The notes beneath the pieces are model-generated. The model did no database searches. It had not been told where the DNA came from and saw only the letters and a program-made list of their open reading frames with translations. The position numbers and the translations under genes are program-made. A stretch of DNA of 64,000 nt, from contig CM074760.1 of NCBI GenBank assembly GCA_037355855.1, forward strand, positions 2,720,501 through 2,784,500, in the 5' to 3' direction. This document shows positions 9,695-18,501 of the stretch, piece after piece. The first letter of the stretch is position 1. Each line of letters starts with the position of its first letter. This DNA is from Pseudo-nitzschia pungens (taxonomy: Eukaryota > Bacillariophyta > Bacillariophyceae > Bacillariales > Bacillariaceae).

Positions 9695-10891
9695 ATGGCG
9701 AGCAGTCTGAGCGTTGCATCCCATCCACATCCAACACAGTCGGAGGGTGAAGACGCCAGGAGAAGCGCGAACCGAATCAGCGAAGGGATCCATCGGGTGG
9801 GATTGGCCGCGGCGGTGGCAGACGCTGCCTCGAAAACAATCGCGGCGTCCGACGTTGCGACGCTTCCGACACCGACCATGGAACAGCCGCAGTACGCGGA
9901 GGAACCGACTCTTGCACGGATGCCCCCTCCACCAACGACCACCGCCAACGTGGTCCCGAGAAATCACAACAACAACAGAAGTGGCGGCAACTCGGGTTAC
10001 GGGGGAGGCATCCGGGGAAGCTCATCCAGCCGAGGAGGTCGCGGAGGGTCCTCGGAAGACATTCGATCTCGGTTGTTGAGTCGCCTCGGAATCTACGGTT
10101 CCAGCCCTCCCTACGGAGGAGACAGCAGCAAATCCGCACAGATGCAATTCAATACGCAACCGCTGACGGCTGCCCAGCACCGGCGCGTTCGCATCCTGCG
10201 GGGCATGGGCGTGGGATACAATGTGTTTTACCAATCCCCGCCCGATGGTTCGGCCACCCGCAAGCCCCTCAGTGGGGTGGTCCCATCGAAGGAACCCCTC
10301 AAGACGGGGATTCATTCGGACGACGAAATGGAAGACGACTGCGACGACGAATCGATCGTGGTGCCCGATGACAGCGATGAGGACGAGGACGGAACCGGTG
10401 CGAGCTCGAGCAGCAGCGGCAACCGGAGGAGCAACACCAAACCCAAAATGAGGAGGTCGGCAAGCACCTCCAAGCTCATCCGAACCAAACCCACGCGCAT
10501 CTGCTTTCAAGACCAGGTGGAGGTCATGCCGATCCCCACTCGCCACGAGTATAGCAATCGGATAAAATCGCGCATATGGTCCAACCGGTACGAGCTGCAA
10601 GAAAACGCGGAACGGAACGCCGTTGAGTTTGCCTCCGAGGGATGGAACTGGAGAAACGTCACGGAAGACGAGGGCATGTACATTTGTTCGGTGAGCGGCG
10701 AACTGGTCCATCCCACCTGGGTCGGGGGACTCCCGACCGTCGACCATGCCGCGTCGTCCGCAGCCAACCCAACGGCGTCCACCGCTGCTGCTGCTGCTGC
10801 TTCGGCACCCGCGACCACTGCGAGTGGGAGCGGCAACGACACGGGGGCAGCGGTACCCGCCGGAAATCCCGCCGGAAGAGGAGCTTGCTGA
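9695..10891 (+). CDS. Disordered protein with conserved C-terminal domain
   Basis: Protein of 398 residues starting MASSLSVASH. The first 240 or so residues are low complexity, with Gly/Ser/Arg-rich stretches and an acidic block (DDEMEDDCDDESIVVPDDSDEDED, broken by hydrophobics). The ordered part is about residues 265-350. It contains RICFQDQVEVMPIPTRHEYS, then a Trp-containing helix-like stretch rich in Asn, Ala and Arg, then EGWNWRNVTEDEGMYICS and GELVHPTW. The (K/R)xCFxxxVxV opening resembles the RVxF-type PP1-docking region of PPP1R15-like eIF2-alpha phosphatase regulators, but this is only a resemblance. An Ala-rich tail follows. A different frame is open past the stop to 10995 and looks protein-like (ERIAELIRSGPIRKQLDRSL), so the true C-terminus may differ through splicing. 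Confidence 0.7.
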   Translation: MASSLSVASHPHPTQSEGEDARRSANRISEGIHRVGLAAAVADAASKTIAASDVATLPTPTMEQPQYAEEPTLARMPPPPTTTANVVPRNHNNNRSGGNSGYGGGIRGSSSSRGGRGGSSEDIRSRLLSRLGIYGSSPPYGGDSSKSAQMQFNTQPLTAAQHRRVRILRGMGVGYNVFYQSPPDGSATRKPLSGVVPSKEPLKTGIHSDDEMEDDCDDESIVVPDDSDEDEDGTGASSSSSGNRRSNTKPKMRRSASTSKLIRTKPTRICFQDQVEVMPIPTRHEYSNRIKSRIWSNRYELQENAERNAVEFASEGWNWRNVTEDEGMYICSVSGELVHPTWVGGLPTVDHAASSAANPTASTAAAAAASAPATTASGSGNDTGAAVPAGNPAGRGAC

Positions 10892-11704
10892 TCGAGAGGG
10901 TGTCAACGGGCAATTTGACGATCGAGAAGGAACGAATCGCCGAGTTGATCCGGAGCGGACCAATCCGAAAGCAACTCGACCGATCGTTGTTGTGATTTGT
11001 ACACTCCTCGCTGCTGCTATTGCTATATAGTTTTTCTTCTCCACCTTCTTCTTCCTTTGCTATCTGCCAGTTCAACAACATCTTTATACACGGAGAAAGA
11101 ATATCCGTACCACTGTATATACCCACGTTCCGCACCCACCCATCTGTGATACTACACAACACATACCAGCATCCAAATAACACTCACACACACACGCACA
11201 GCGAACTCTTATTTTGATACCAGCTCTGTATCTGCCCCAGTTCTTGTCACAACGCGGATGCCGATCCTTCCATTGATTTCAATCCGAATACGGACGATTG
11301 AACAGCTTGTGCATTTACATTCTGAAAAAGACAAGCAGGGCCTTGAATATTGGGGAACTATACTTTCAATATTACATTGCACGAGTTGCTTCTGAACATT
11401 TCACTAGCAAACCATCGTTTGATTGTCGTGAAGTATTTCCCACACTTGTCGTAAGAGTACGGTGGTTTAATTCTTTAGCTTTGAATTAACATGCTTTATT
11501 GACAACATTTGCAAGCATCGAGAGAAAGGTTTTCATTATTATTTACCATCGAGTCTCGCGAAAAAAGGATAACACCGGAGTTCCGTATGTTGAAGATGGT
11601 CGCTGAAAATAGGAGCCGCAGGGCCCATAAATATTTTAAGTTTTTACCGTATCTTACCCATGCAATGACGTGATACGTTTCGCGTCAAAAAGGGCGGCTG
11701 AAGC
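10892..11704. other. Intergenic between ORF and tRNA
   Basis: Holds the probable 3' UTR of the upstream gene, a short CA-rich tract near 11180-11200, and otherwise plain spacer. I see no gene apart from the possible alternative C-terminal exon of the upstream gene (to 10995). Confidence 0.5.
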
Positions 11705-11709
11705 AAAAA
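11705..11709 (-). terminator. Pol III T-run terminator
   Basis: Five consecutive T residues on the minus strand lie a few bases after the 3' end of the tRNA-Leu gene. This is the usual RNA polymerase III stop signal. Confidence 0.7.
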
Positions 11710-11712
11710 TGG

Positions 11713-11792
11713 TGACATCGAGGGGATTCGAACCCCCGCCAATTAAGACAACGGCCTTAACGTTGCGCCTTAGACCGCTCGGCCACAATGTC
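11713..11792 (-). tRNA. tRNA-Leu (anticodon AAG)
   Basis: On the minus strand the sequence begins GACATTGTGGCCGAGCGG. The acceptor stem GACATTG pairs with CGATGTC (one G-T pair). The D-arm is GCC/GGC with AGCGGTCTAA. The anticodon stem CAACG/CGTTG encloses loop TTAAGGC, giving anticodon AAG for Leu CTT codons. A longer variable region is typical of class II Leu tRNAs, and the T-arm reads GGGGG-TTCGAAT-CCCCT. Internal promoter boxes A (TGGCCGAGCGG) and B (GGTTCGAATCC) are present, the discriminator is A, CCA is not encoded beyond CACC, and there is no intron. It reads decoding CTT and, after A34-to-I editing, CTC. Confidence 0.95.
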
Positions 11793-12286
11793 CGCGTTAC
11801 CTCGGCTGTGATATTCAGATTAATAAAGGTACTACAATCAAGCGCTGACGTGAAAGCACAACAGCTGACGTCTTGATGGAAATGATACAACTTCTGGACA
11901 GACATCCTGACAAGGTCCAACACCATCCCTACAAAAACAAGATGGTGAGATAGTTACTACGAAGTACTACTGTAGTCGACTTATTAACACTTGAGTAGAG
12001 GATGCTAACGAGATTACTAGATCGCTGATTTAATGGTCGCAAAACAAGATTCGATAAGTAAGCCTTAGTTTATCCTATCCATTGACGTCAACTTGTTTCG
12101 AACCTTATATCATTATAATAATTGTTATCCAAATCTTCCCTGAGATCCTCTCTTTGTTAAAAAGCAGTTTATTACTACAATGTAAATGGTATCATTACTG
12201 GTTATGTTTTTTTTCTCGATGCTTTCCCCCAATCACGTTCGAAAACTAAATCAATCAATGGTGTTTACAATTCTGCTTCTTTTCAA
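11793..12286. other. Intergenic, nothing recognised
   Basis: Spacer between the tRNA 5' end and the stop codon of the dioxygenase gene. It is AT-rich with no open frame of note. The part nearest 12286 should be the 3' UTR of that gene. Confidence 0.5.
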
Positions 12287-13726
12287 CTAATCTCTTCGGG
12301 AAGGGGGCCACACAATCGGTACGAGGTCGTGAGAGAACTTTTTCCGGGGGGTGATATCATTGCACCAGTCTTGGTAGCTCCATCTATCCTCGTCGTCTCC
12401 AACAGTTTTCCAGTCGGGACGGATTTCTGCGCTTCCATCCACAAATGATATTGCTAGAGCAACTCGATCTTTCGAACCTTCAAGCTGATTTCCATTTGAG
12501 CAGTGAAGTGTCCAACCAGAATGTATTGTTACATCCCCGACGCTCATGGGCATGTAATCGACTACCTTTTTCGGATATCGATCTTCGAGGCGATCCCATC
12601 CAGACACATACGACGTTTTGTCGTCTTTAATACTAATGTTGTCTCCAGCTCTAGGATTCTTTGCGTCCGGTAATGGGTTCCAATATGGCAAAGCAAAATC
12701 AGCGTGACTTTTTGAGCAGAAAATTAATGCCGTTCCACCATTTTCTGGGGATGGTACCTCCTGAAGTGGGATCCAAAACGTTATCATGTGTGAAGTATCA
12801 AAGGGGGCCATGCGAGCATCTGCGTGCCATGGTGTTGGCCCATCCTGGCTTCGCTTCCAGAATACGGCGTCTTGGTATAGGCGAACCGTAGGGACATCCA
12901 AAAGGATCGAGGCAGCTTTTCCGAGGTCGTACGCAAGATCTTTCACGGCCGGTAGCTGTCTCCAGGTATTAAAATATTGCAAAAAGGGAAGGCTGGCTGT
13001 CACTCCAACGTCATCCAATGCTCGTTGACAGTCTTGAATGCAATGGCACGAATCAGCAATGTCTTTTCCTGCTGCGACCTGGACCTTCTGCACCCATGCC
13101 TTCAATTCTTGATCCACGGCAAGATTCAGTAAGTCCCTACGGAGAACCGAGAGCCTCTTGTTCTTTTTCGTGTTATTAATGTTACTAGAGGAGGTCCTGT
13201 CACTTTTCTCTCCGATAAAATTTCGCAGGACGGCATGCCCATTCCTAGCGTATTCGAGTTGCGTCCGGACACTGACATCGGGAAACTCTTGGCTAGTTGA
13301 TGCGGCAGTACTGGTGACGTTCTTCTTCTTCTTTTTCGTTCTATTGGCGTCTTTCCTCGAGCTCTGACTATTAGTGGCGTTGACTTGTTTGAGTCCCATA
13401 TCGGCAAGTATGTTGCTGATGTCGACTGATTTGGGGTTGTTCTGGTTCGTTTTCTGCTTCTGTTGCCTTCTTGCCAATAGGTTATGGACGCGACGGGTAC
13501 TCCAATTCTGATGCTCACTTCTGGAGGCTGTACCCCATGATCTTTCCGAAGAAATTGTCCTTTGGCACGACGAAGGCACGAAAGCTGCCACGGAAATCGA
13601 GAGATGCAGAGTAGCACATCCAAACGTCCAGCTCGAGCAAAGCCAAAATGCAAGAATCAGGAGAGATTTCTTCCGTTGTGTCTTCGAATCAGTCTGCACG
13701 TGACAACGAGAAGAGTCCTCGCGCAT
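12287..13726 (-). CDS. PhyH-family 2-oxoglutarate/Fe(II) dioxygenase, probably plastid-targeted
   Basis: The phytanoyl-CoA dioxygenase core lies in the C-terminal half. The HxD iron ligand pair is TPWHADARM (H301 and D303 with the start chosen here). It is followed by SHMITFWIPLQEV and ENGGTALIFCSKSHADFALP. The distal histidine region is VGDVTIHSGWTLHCSNGN, and DRVALAISFVDGSAEIR supplies the likely 2-oxoglutarate-binding Arg. The family hydroxylates acyl-CoAs or small metabolites; the substrate here is unknown. The N-terminus has a hydrophobic stretch (LLILAFWLCSSWTFGC) followed by SVAAF-VPS, close to the ASAF-AP cleavage motif of diatom bipartite plastid presequences. I chose the ATG at 13726 because it puts this signal near the start. 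In-frame ATG at 13756 and a non-ATG extension to 13894 are alternatives. Confidence 0.85.
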   Translation of the reverse strand: MREDSSRCHVQTDSKTQRKKSLLILAFWLCSSWTFGCATLHLSISVAAFVPSSCQRTISSERSWGTASRSEHQNWSTRRVHNLLARRQQKQKTNQNNPKSVDISNILADMGLKQVNATNSQSSRKDANRTKKKKKNVTSTAASTSQEFPDVSVRTQLEYARNGHAVLRNFIGEKSDRTSSSNINNTKKNKRLSVLRRDLLNLAVDQELKAWVQKVQVAAGKDIADSCHCIQDCQRALDDVGVTASLPFLQYFNTWRQLPAVKDLAYDLGKAASILLDVPTVRLYQDAVFWKRSQDGPTPWHADARMAPFDTSHMITFWIPLQEVPSPENGGTALIFCSKSHADFALPYWNPLPDAKNPRAGDNISIKDDKTSYVSGWDRLEDRYPKKVVDYMPMSVGDVTIHSGWTLHCSNGNQLEGSKDRVALAISFVDGSAEIRPDWKTVGDDEDRWSYQDWCNDITPRKKFSHDLVPIVWPPSRRD

Positions 13727-14497
13727 CGTCGCACATGATAATTTTCGTACTTCCATCAGAATGAAAACGGGGCCTTCGTCTACGCATCCAATAGTTGTTT
13801 TTGGATCGTTTCCAACAGAATGGAAATTGCTAACGCGAGTGATGAGAGATGTGTGACACAATGATTTCTGTGATGTGACGAGTGACACAAACAAAAAACC
13901 AAAAATAATTTTGAGAGAAAAAAATGTTTGTAATCAATGGTTCTTCACAAAACATCAAAATCCAGAACGTACCTGCGTGTACGAAGCCTTAATTAACCTT
14001 ACACGTAGTTGAGATGAATGAATCAACAATCGATCAAGTCACGGTCATGTCGACTACGCGTAGAGCTCAAAATTGAAGACATCAAAAAATTCAGCCCGAC
14101 AACAGGGCATGATGGAATCAAGCAAGAGTGCAGAACATGAGATGATTATGATTCAAGGTACAGAACATGCAATCCTTAGTGCAAAGCAGTAAGTTCATAA
14201 TTTTTGACCCCCCGAATACCAAATGACAGTGCTTCTTGTTACTTCAAGCGAGAAAATGATATCCGCCTTTGCCAGTAGAAGTCACTAAACATAATGTTTC
14301 GATTTATGCAATTGTGGGGTGGTGAAAGAGGAAAGTCGATGTTGGGTTATCTCAGAATGAACGTGTCCATTCAACACTCAACAGATTTAATGATTACAAT
14401 TCGATTTCTATTTTCGATTGTAAACGTGGTCAAGAACTCTATGCTCATGCAACAACTACATTCGTATTCTCAAATATCATTTCATTTCATTTCGATT
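13727..14497. other. Intergenic, nothing recognised
   Basis: Spacer between two minus-strand genes, about 770 bp. It should contain the dioxygenase promoter and the glycosyltransferase 3' UTR. An ATTTCATTTC pyrimidine-rich run lies right at the glycosyltransferase C-terminus (14480-14515). Confidence 0.5.
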
Positions 14498-16069
14498 TCA
14501 TTTCATTTTCTCCCATTGCTCCTCAAATTCTTCGAGCTTGCGTTGGTGCCACCAGTTAGACAACACCTTGTGTCGATCGTATTGATGAACAACGGGAGAA
14601 ATAGTGCCGTCCCAGTTAAAAACGGTGTTCTTGGGGTATTCCTCAGTATCCTGTATGATCCTACCGTTGCCCCACTCCTTGAGACTTTTGTCCCGTAGTG
14701 CCCCCATGTTGTTGACGATACCAAGCCCTTGGTCCTGTACAATGATCTGATTGATTGCCTTCGCGTTGGCAAGTTTGTTGCTGTAATACAGATAGTTGTG
14801 AAAACCTTGGTCAGCTCCGAAGATCACGGTTTTTGATTCGTCTGATTCCGCCACCTCGGCCCGCAAATAAGCATCAACGGCTTGTTGTTCCCCCATGGTT
14901 GAGCCACTGCAAATGGTCGGTTTGTCGGCAAAGGCATCCGCAACTCGTTCCCCGTAGGCCAAACTCAGCCACCTGCGGTTGTATTTGCTTTTTCCAAGAC
15001 TGGTTGCGTCAGCGTTCTCACCGAAAAAGATGAGCAACCCACCATCATCGTCACCATCGCCGTTGTTGGTAACCGTTCTTCGCGGAACTCTTCCAAAGGG
15101 GGTGTCTTGAAAGATAGTGTCTCTGGCATCGATGAGCAAAATCCAACTTGTAGGGTCATAGCACTCGGACCATATCCAGTACAATTCGTATCGGATTGTT
15201 TGTGCGGTTCGGCCGTGTCGCTTGTCCAAGAGGGGAGCGATTTCTCCCGTGGATTTGTTCTTGTGACCAAACATGTTGTTGCACTTGCAAACCCGCATCC
15301 CACCCCTATGGCTCTCCATGACTTCTCCTTCGACGTTGTAGCAATGATAGGGTACCACATAGACAACCACTGTCATTTCGTCTTCCTCAGTGCTATTGTC
15401 CCAATATTCTAACAACTCACGAATATCTTTATTTTCCCAATCCATTTTCGATATTCCAAACACTACGTCACCCTTGAATCCAGTTTCGTAGAGGCTCATG
15501 AGAAACAGCATATAGATGTCAAATGTGTACTCTGCTGCAAAAACAAAGACAGAGTCTTCCTTCGGACGATGTTTCCCGGATGTAGGTTTCAAATAAACCA
15601 CGAGATCGCTGTCATTTGGAACGTCTTCATCGTATACGTATGAAGGTTTGGGAAAGACCGTTGGTCCCATCGTGTTAAATTTATCCGAAATCGAAAATAG
15701 AGGGTAATGTTGTTTTTTGGAATTGATGACAAAATCATCGTCTTCTGCTTTTTCTTTGTCCTCTGCCGTTAATCTCCTCCTTCGGTCCATGTTTCTGTTC
15801 CGAACATGTTTCTGCGGCAAGTCGATGGAAGAGGACGTCTTATCGTTGAAAAGCAACTCCAAAGTTGTCCAGGACGAAGATGCAGACCCTGACGATGAGA
15901 GACAAACAAATACCGCACCGATAATCGTCGCCGTCGCCAATGCTTTCAAAAGTTCTTTTCGAATCATGGTTGTATATCGACCGGTTCTTTCCATAGCGGA
16001 AGTGACCAAGCGTATGTTCTTCTTGTTATCCCTTTCCATGGATTCCTGTAGAGCGGAGGGAACCATCAT
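14498..16069 (-). CDS. Type II membrane glycosyltransferase-like protein
   Basis: Protein of 523 residues with a short basic N-terminus and one membrane anchor at about 42-62 (ALATATIIGAVFVCLSSSG), the topology of Golgi glycosyltransferases. The stem (about 65-165) is polar and basic. The catalytic-looking part begins near 172 (EDSVFVFAAEYTFDIYMLFL). A conserved Cys-containing stretch (CYNVEGEVMESHRGGMRVCK) is followed by RYELYWIWSECYDPTSWILL and the motif LLIDARDTIFQ (DARD at 314-317), which could act as the DxD-type metal/nucleotide-sugar site. Later blocks include GADQGFHNYLYY and VFNWDGTISPVVHQYDRH. I take it as a nucleotide-diphospho-sugar transferase family member; donor and acceptor are unknown. 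It is divergent from the next gene, a second glycosyltransferase, across 767 bp. Internal Met at 11, 26 or 35 could also be the start. Confidence 0.72.
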   Translation of the reverse strand: MMVPSALQESMERDNKKNIRLVTSAMERTGRYTTMIRKELLKALATATIIGAVFVCLSSSGSASSSWTTLELLFNDKTSSSIDLPQKHVRNRNMDRRRRLTAEDKEKAEDDDFVINSKKQHYPLFSISDKFNTMGPTVFPKPSYVYDEDVPNDSDLVVYLKPTSGKHRPKEDSVFVFAAEYTFDIYMLFLMSLYETGFKGDVVFGISKMDWENKDIRELLEYWDNSTEEDEMTVVVYVVPYHCYNVEGEVMESHRGGMRVCKCNNMFGHKNKSTGEIAPLLDKRHGRTAQTIRYELYWIWSECYDPTSWILLIDARDTIFQDTPFGRVPRRTVTNNGDGDDDGGLLIFFGENADATSLGKSKYNRRWLSLAYGERVADAFADKPTICSGSTMGEQQAVDAYLRAEVAESDESKTVIFGADQGFHNYLYYSNKLANAKAINQIIVQDQGLGIVNNMGALRDKSLKEWGNGRIIQDTEEYPKNTVFNWDGTISPVVHQYDRHKVLSNWWHQRKLEEFEEQWEKMK

Positions 16070-16836
16070 CTAATCGTGACTCTCTCCACAATCAATACGG
16101 TAACGGTAATTTACTACTTGTACGAAGTAAGGTTAATCTTAGATAAGGACCTAACGGTTTACAGTCATTAGTCATCCCGAAACCTGTGATGATTGAATTT
16201 ACCATACAGTAAGATCTTAATTTTTTCAAACTCAAAAAAAGTTAAAGTTCCGGTACATCATTGAAGGACGTACGTCGTAACCTTACTCCTAGGTTGAACT
16301 ACGTATTTGTACAGAGTGCCTTGTACTTCGTACGTAGTATTCTTTCTGTTTCAGGGACATGGGTGAACGGGTAATACCCTGTTTTAGGGGTCATTTTTGG
16401 TTGTAAGACGTCTTCTGGATCTTCTGAACAAAAAATGTAGCTAACTACAAATAAGACCTTACCGGTATGTACCGGAGAATTACTTCGTAATTATAAATAA
16501 GACCTTACCGGTATGTAAGTAAGCCTTACCTAATTATTTCGTACTACGTTTTTTGACTTATGCCTAAGGTATCAATCATGCCTCATGAACCCTGGTTGAT
16601 TACGAGAGACACTGTTGTCACGGTCCGAACCGGTGGTAACCTTGTTAGCGTCAACTGGTTGATCCATTCACAATTTTGAAACGGAAAATTATGGCGTTAC
16701 AATCTGTATCTCAAAAGAAGTCGAGATAGGAACTACCGGTGATAGCAAGGACAACTCACACAAGACTCAGGCTCTTTTCCTTCAGGTTCCGAAGTCCAGC
16801 AACTCAAATCGACTGCGCTGTTGATCGATACCAACC
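16070..16836. other. Divergent promoter region with short repeats
   Basis: Shared 5' region of two divergent glycosyltransferase genes. It contains a tandem duplication near 16448-16520 in which AATAAGACCTTACCGGTATG occurs twice, plus many TACGTA and GTAAG words. The ATG at 16837 is preceded by CTGTTGATCGATACCAACC, a normal eukaryotic leader. Confidence 0.5.
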
Positions 16837-18237
16837 ATGACTGTTGCCGTTTCTCAAGGGATCCCACATCGTCGTTCAAGCACCTTCAGTTTATGTATGA
16901 TCTGTTGTTTGATATGCATTACCAGTGTCTTGCATCTGATCCTTGTTTTTCAACATTTGTCTTCGGCGTCCTTGTTGATATCAGACGAGAATGAAAGGTC
17001 TTCAATGACATTGACTCTTAGTTGGAAAGACGGATTTCGCAACGAACAACGTAACGACCAGATATCACCCCCTAAGAGAATCGAATCTGAAGACTCCCCG
17101 CACATTCGAACCCCATCTTCCATCAAAGACAACAAAGACGACCAGAAATCGCCTTCTGCGAGAATCGGATCAAATAACTCTCCGAACCTTCAAGCAACAT
17201 CTTCCATCAAAGAGAACAGAAATGTGAACGTTGCCAGCAACATGACATCATTTGTACGACACGACTACGTTGTGATTGCTACTAAAATTCATGGCGAGCA
17301 CCAGTGGCCTCTCTTATACCAAAGCATGTGTCTCTTGCATTATGCTTACAACCACAAAGTGCTCTATGATATTGTCGTGTTTTCAACCGAACCAGTTCCA
17401 CAGGATTTGATTGATGGAATGCAAAAAATGCTATCTCCTGTCAAATTCAGTGTCGTAGTCGACAACAAAGGATTGCAAGAGGAGATCTCCGATCTTCCTC
17501 CCAGAAAATACAAAGCATTTCTAAAACGATGCAACATTACATCTCATCAAGAGCTGTCGTGGTTCTCAAAATGTGGAGGGGAGGCCTTGGCATATAATTG
17601 GCAAGCAGAATTCCGTGCCACGCGCATTTGGCATCATCCTGCTCTAGACGACTACGACACCATGCTGTGGCTCGATGCGGATGCCTTTTCCACAAAACCA
17701 TGGGAGAACGATCCCGTAGATTACTTCATCGAGAACGAAGGAGTGATCATGTTTTCTCATTTCCCCCAAGCCAGTACAAAAAACTGGATTCAACGATATG
17801 TGCAAGCCGGCTTCAAGAGGACTATATGCAAAATAACTCTCTCGGAAGAAACCGGTAATCTCGTCACCCAACTAGGGGATAAGGACAAGTGCATGGAGCG
17901 AGGAATCCCCAACATTCATGGTTTCTTTCACATCACTAACTTGGAATTTTATCGATCCCCAGCCGTGAAGGAAGGCCTCGAGATCCTCTTCCATGATTGC
18001 TTTCTATGTCGGTCTCCCGATGACCAGCTGGCTGTAACGTTACCAGCGGCAATACTTGCACCCCATCGGTCGTGGGATATGCGAAGTAGAGGCTTTCATT
18101 TCGACATCTTTCACAATCAGAGACTAGATGGCATCGAAAGGTCACCATATGGTGGATTCAAAAAGTTTTGGAAGAATATTGGGAAAGAATCTTTTCCAAG
18201 CGCGAACGGCATTTGCCCCATAACCGAAGCACAGTAA
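16837..18237 (+). CDS. Golgi glycosyltransferase-like protein (possibly KRE2/MNT1 type)
   Basis: Protein of 466 residues. An N-terminal membrane anchor at about 17-39 (SLCMICCLICITSVLHLILV) indicates type II topology. The stem region (about 75-130) holds an internal duplication: SPPKRIESEDSPHIRTPSSI resembles SPSARIGSNNSPNLQATSSI about 31 residues later. The catalytic domain starts near 144 (YVVIATKIHGEHQWPLLYQS). It includes WQAEFRATRIWHHPALDDYD, then MLWLDADAF with DAD at 280-282 as the expected metal site, then HGFFHITNLEFYRSPAVK. The FRATRIW...PAL..YD...WLDADA pattern recalls alpha-1,2-mannosyltransferases of the KRE2/MNT1 (GT15) family, but I am not certain of the family. An N-glycan or O-mannose elongating role is inference. 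Confidence 0.72.
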   Translation: MTVAVSQGIPHRRSSTFSLCMICCLICITSVLHLILVFQHLSSASLLISDENERSSMTLTLSWKDGFRNEQRNDQISPPKRIESEDSPHIRTPSSIKDNKDDQKSPSARIGSNNSPNLQATSSIKENRNVNVASNMTSFVRHDYVVIATKIHGEHQWPLLYQSMCLLHYAYNHKVLYDIVVFSTEPVPQDLIDGMQKMLSPVKFSVVVDNKGLQEEISDLPPRKYKAFLKRCNITSHQELSWFSKCGGEALAYNWQAEFRATRIWHHPALDDYDTMLWLDADAFSTKPWENDPVDYFIENEGVIMFSHFPQASTKNWIQRYVQAGFKRTICKITLSEETGNLVTQLGDKDKCMERGIPNIHGFFHITNLEFYRSPAVKEGLEILFHDCFLCRSPDDQLAVTLPAAILAPHRSWDMRSRGFHFDIFHNQRLDGIERSPYGGFKKFWKNIGKESFPSANGICPITEAQ

Positions 18238-18501
18238 TGCCATTCTACTTCTATCAGGAGATAATTGAAGTCATGACTAACATTTACAATGATTACAAAA
18301 AATCGAATATCACTCATTCCTTGAATAGGGGGAAAAGGAATGCAAATCCTTAGGTGTTGGCATGATTTGTTTTCTATTGTTTGGTTTGGTTTGAAAAACA
18401 TAGTTTTCATAACTAAGGAAAAAACTCATTCAGGACAACAGTGACAAACTTATTTTTTAAGGTTTTATCCAAAGTCATACACTCGTTTGCATTGTGTTGC
18501 G

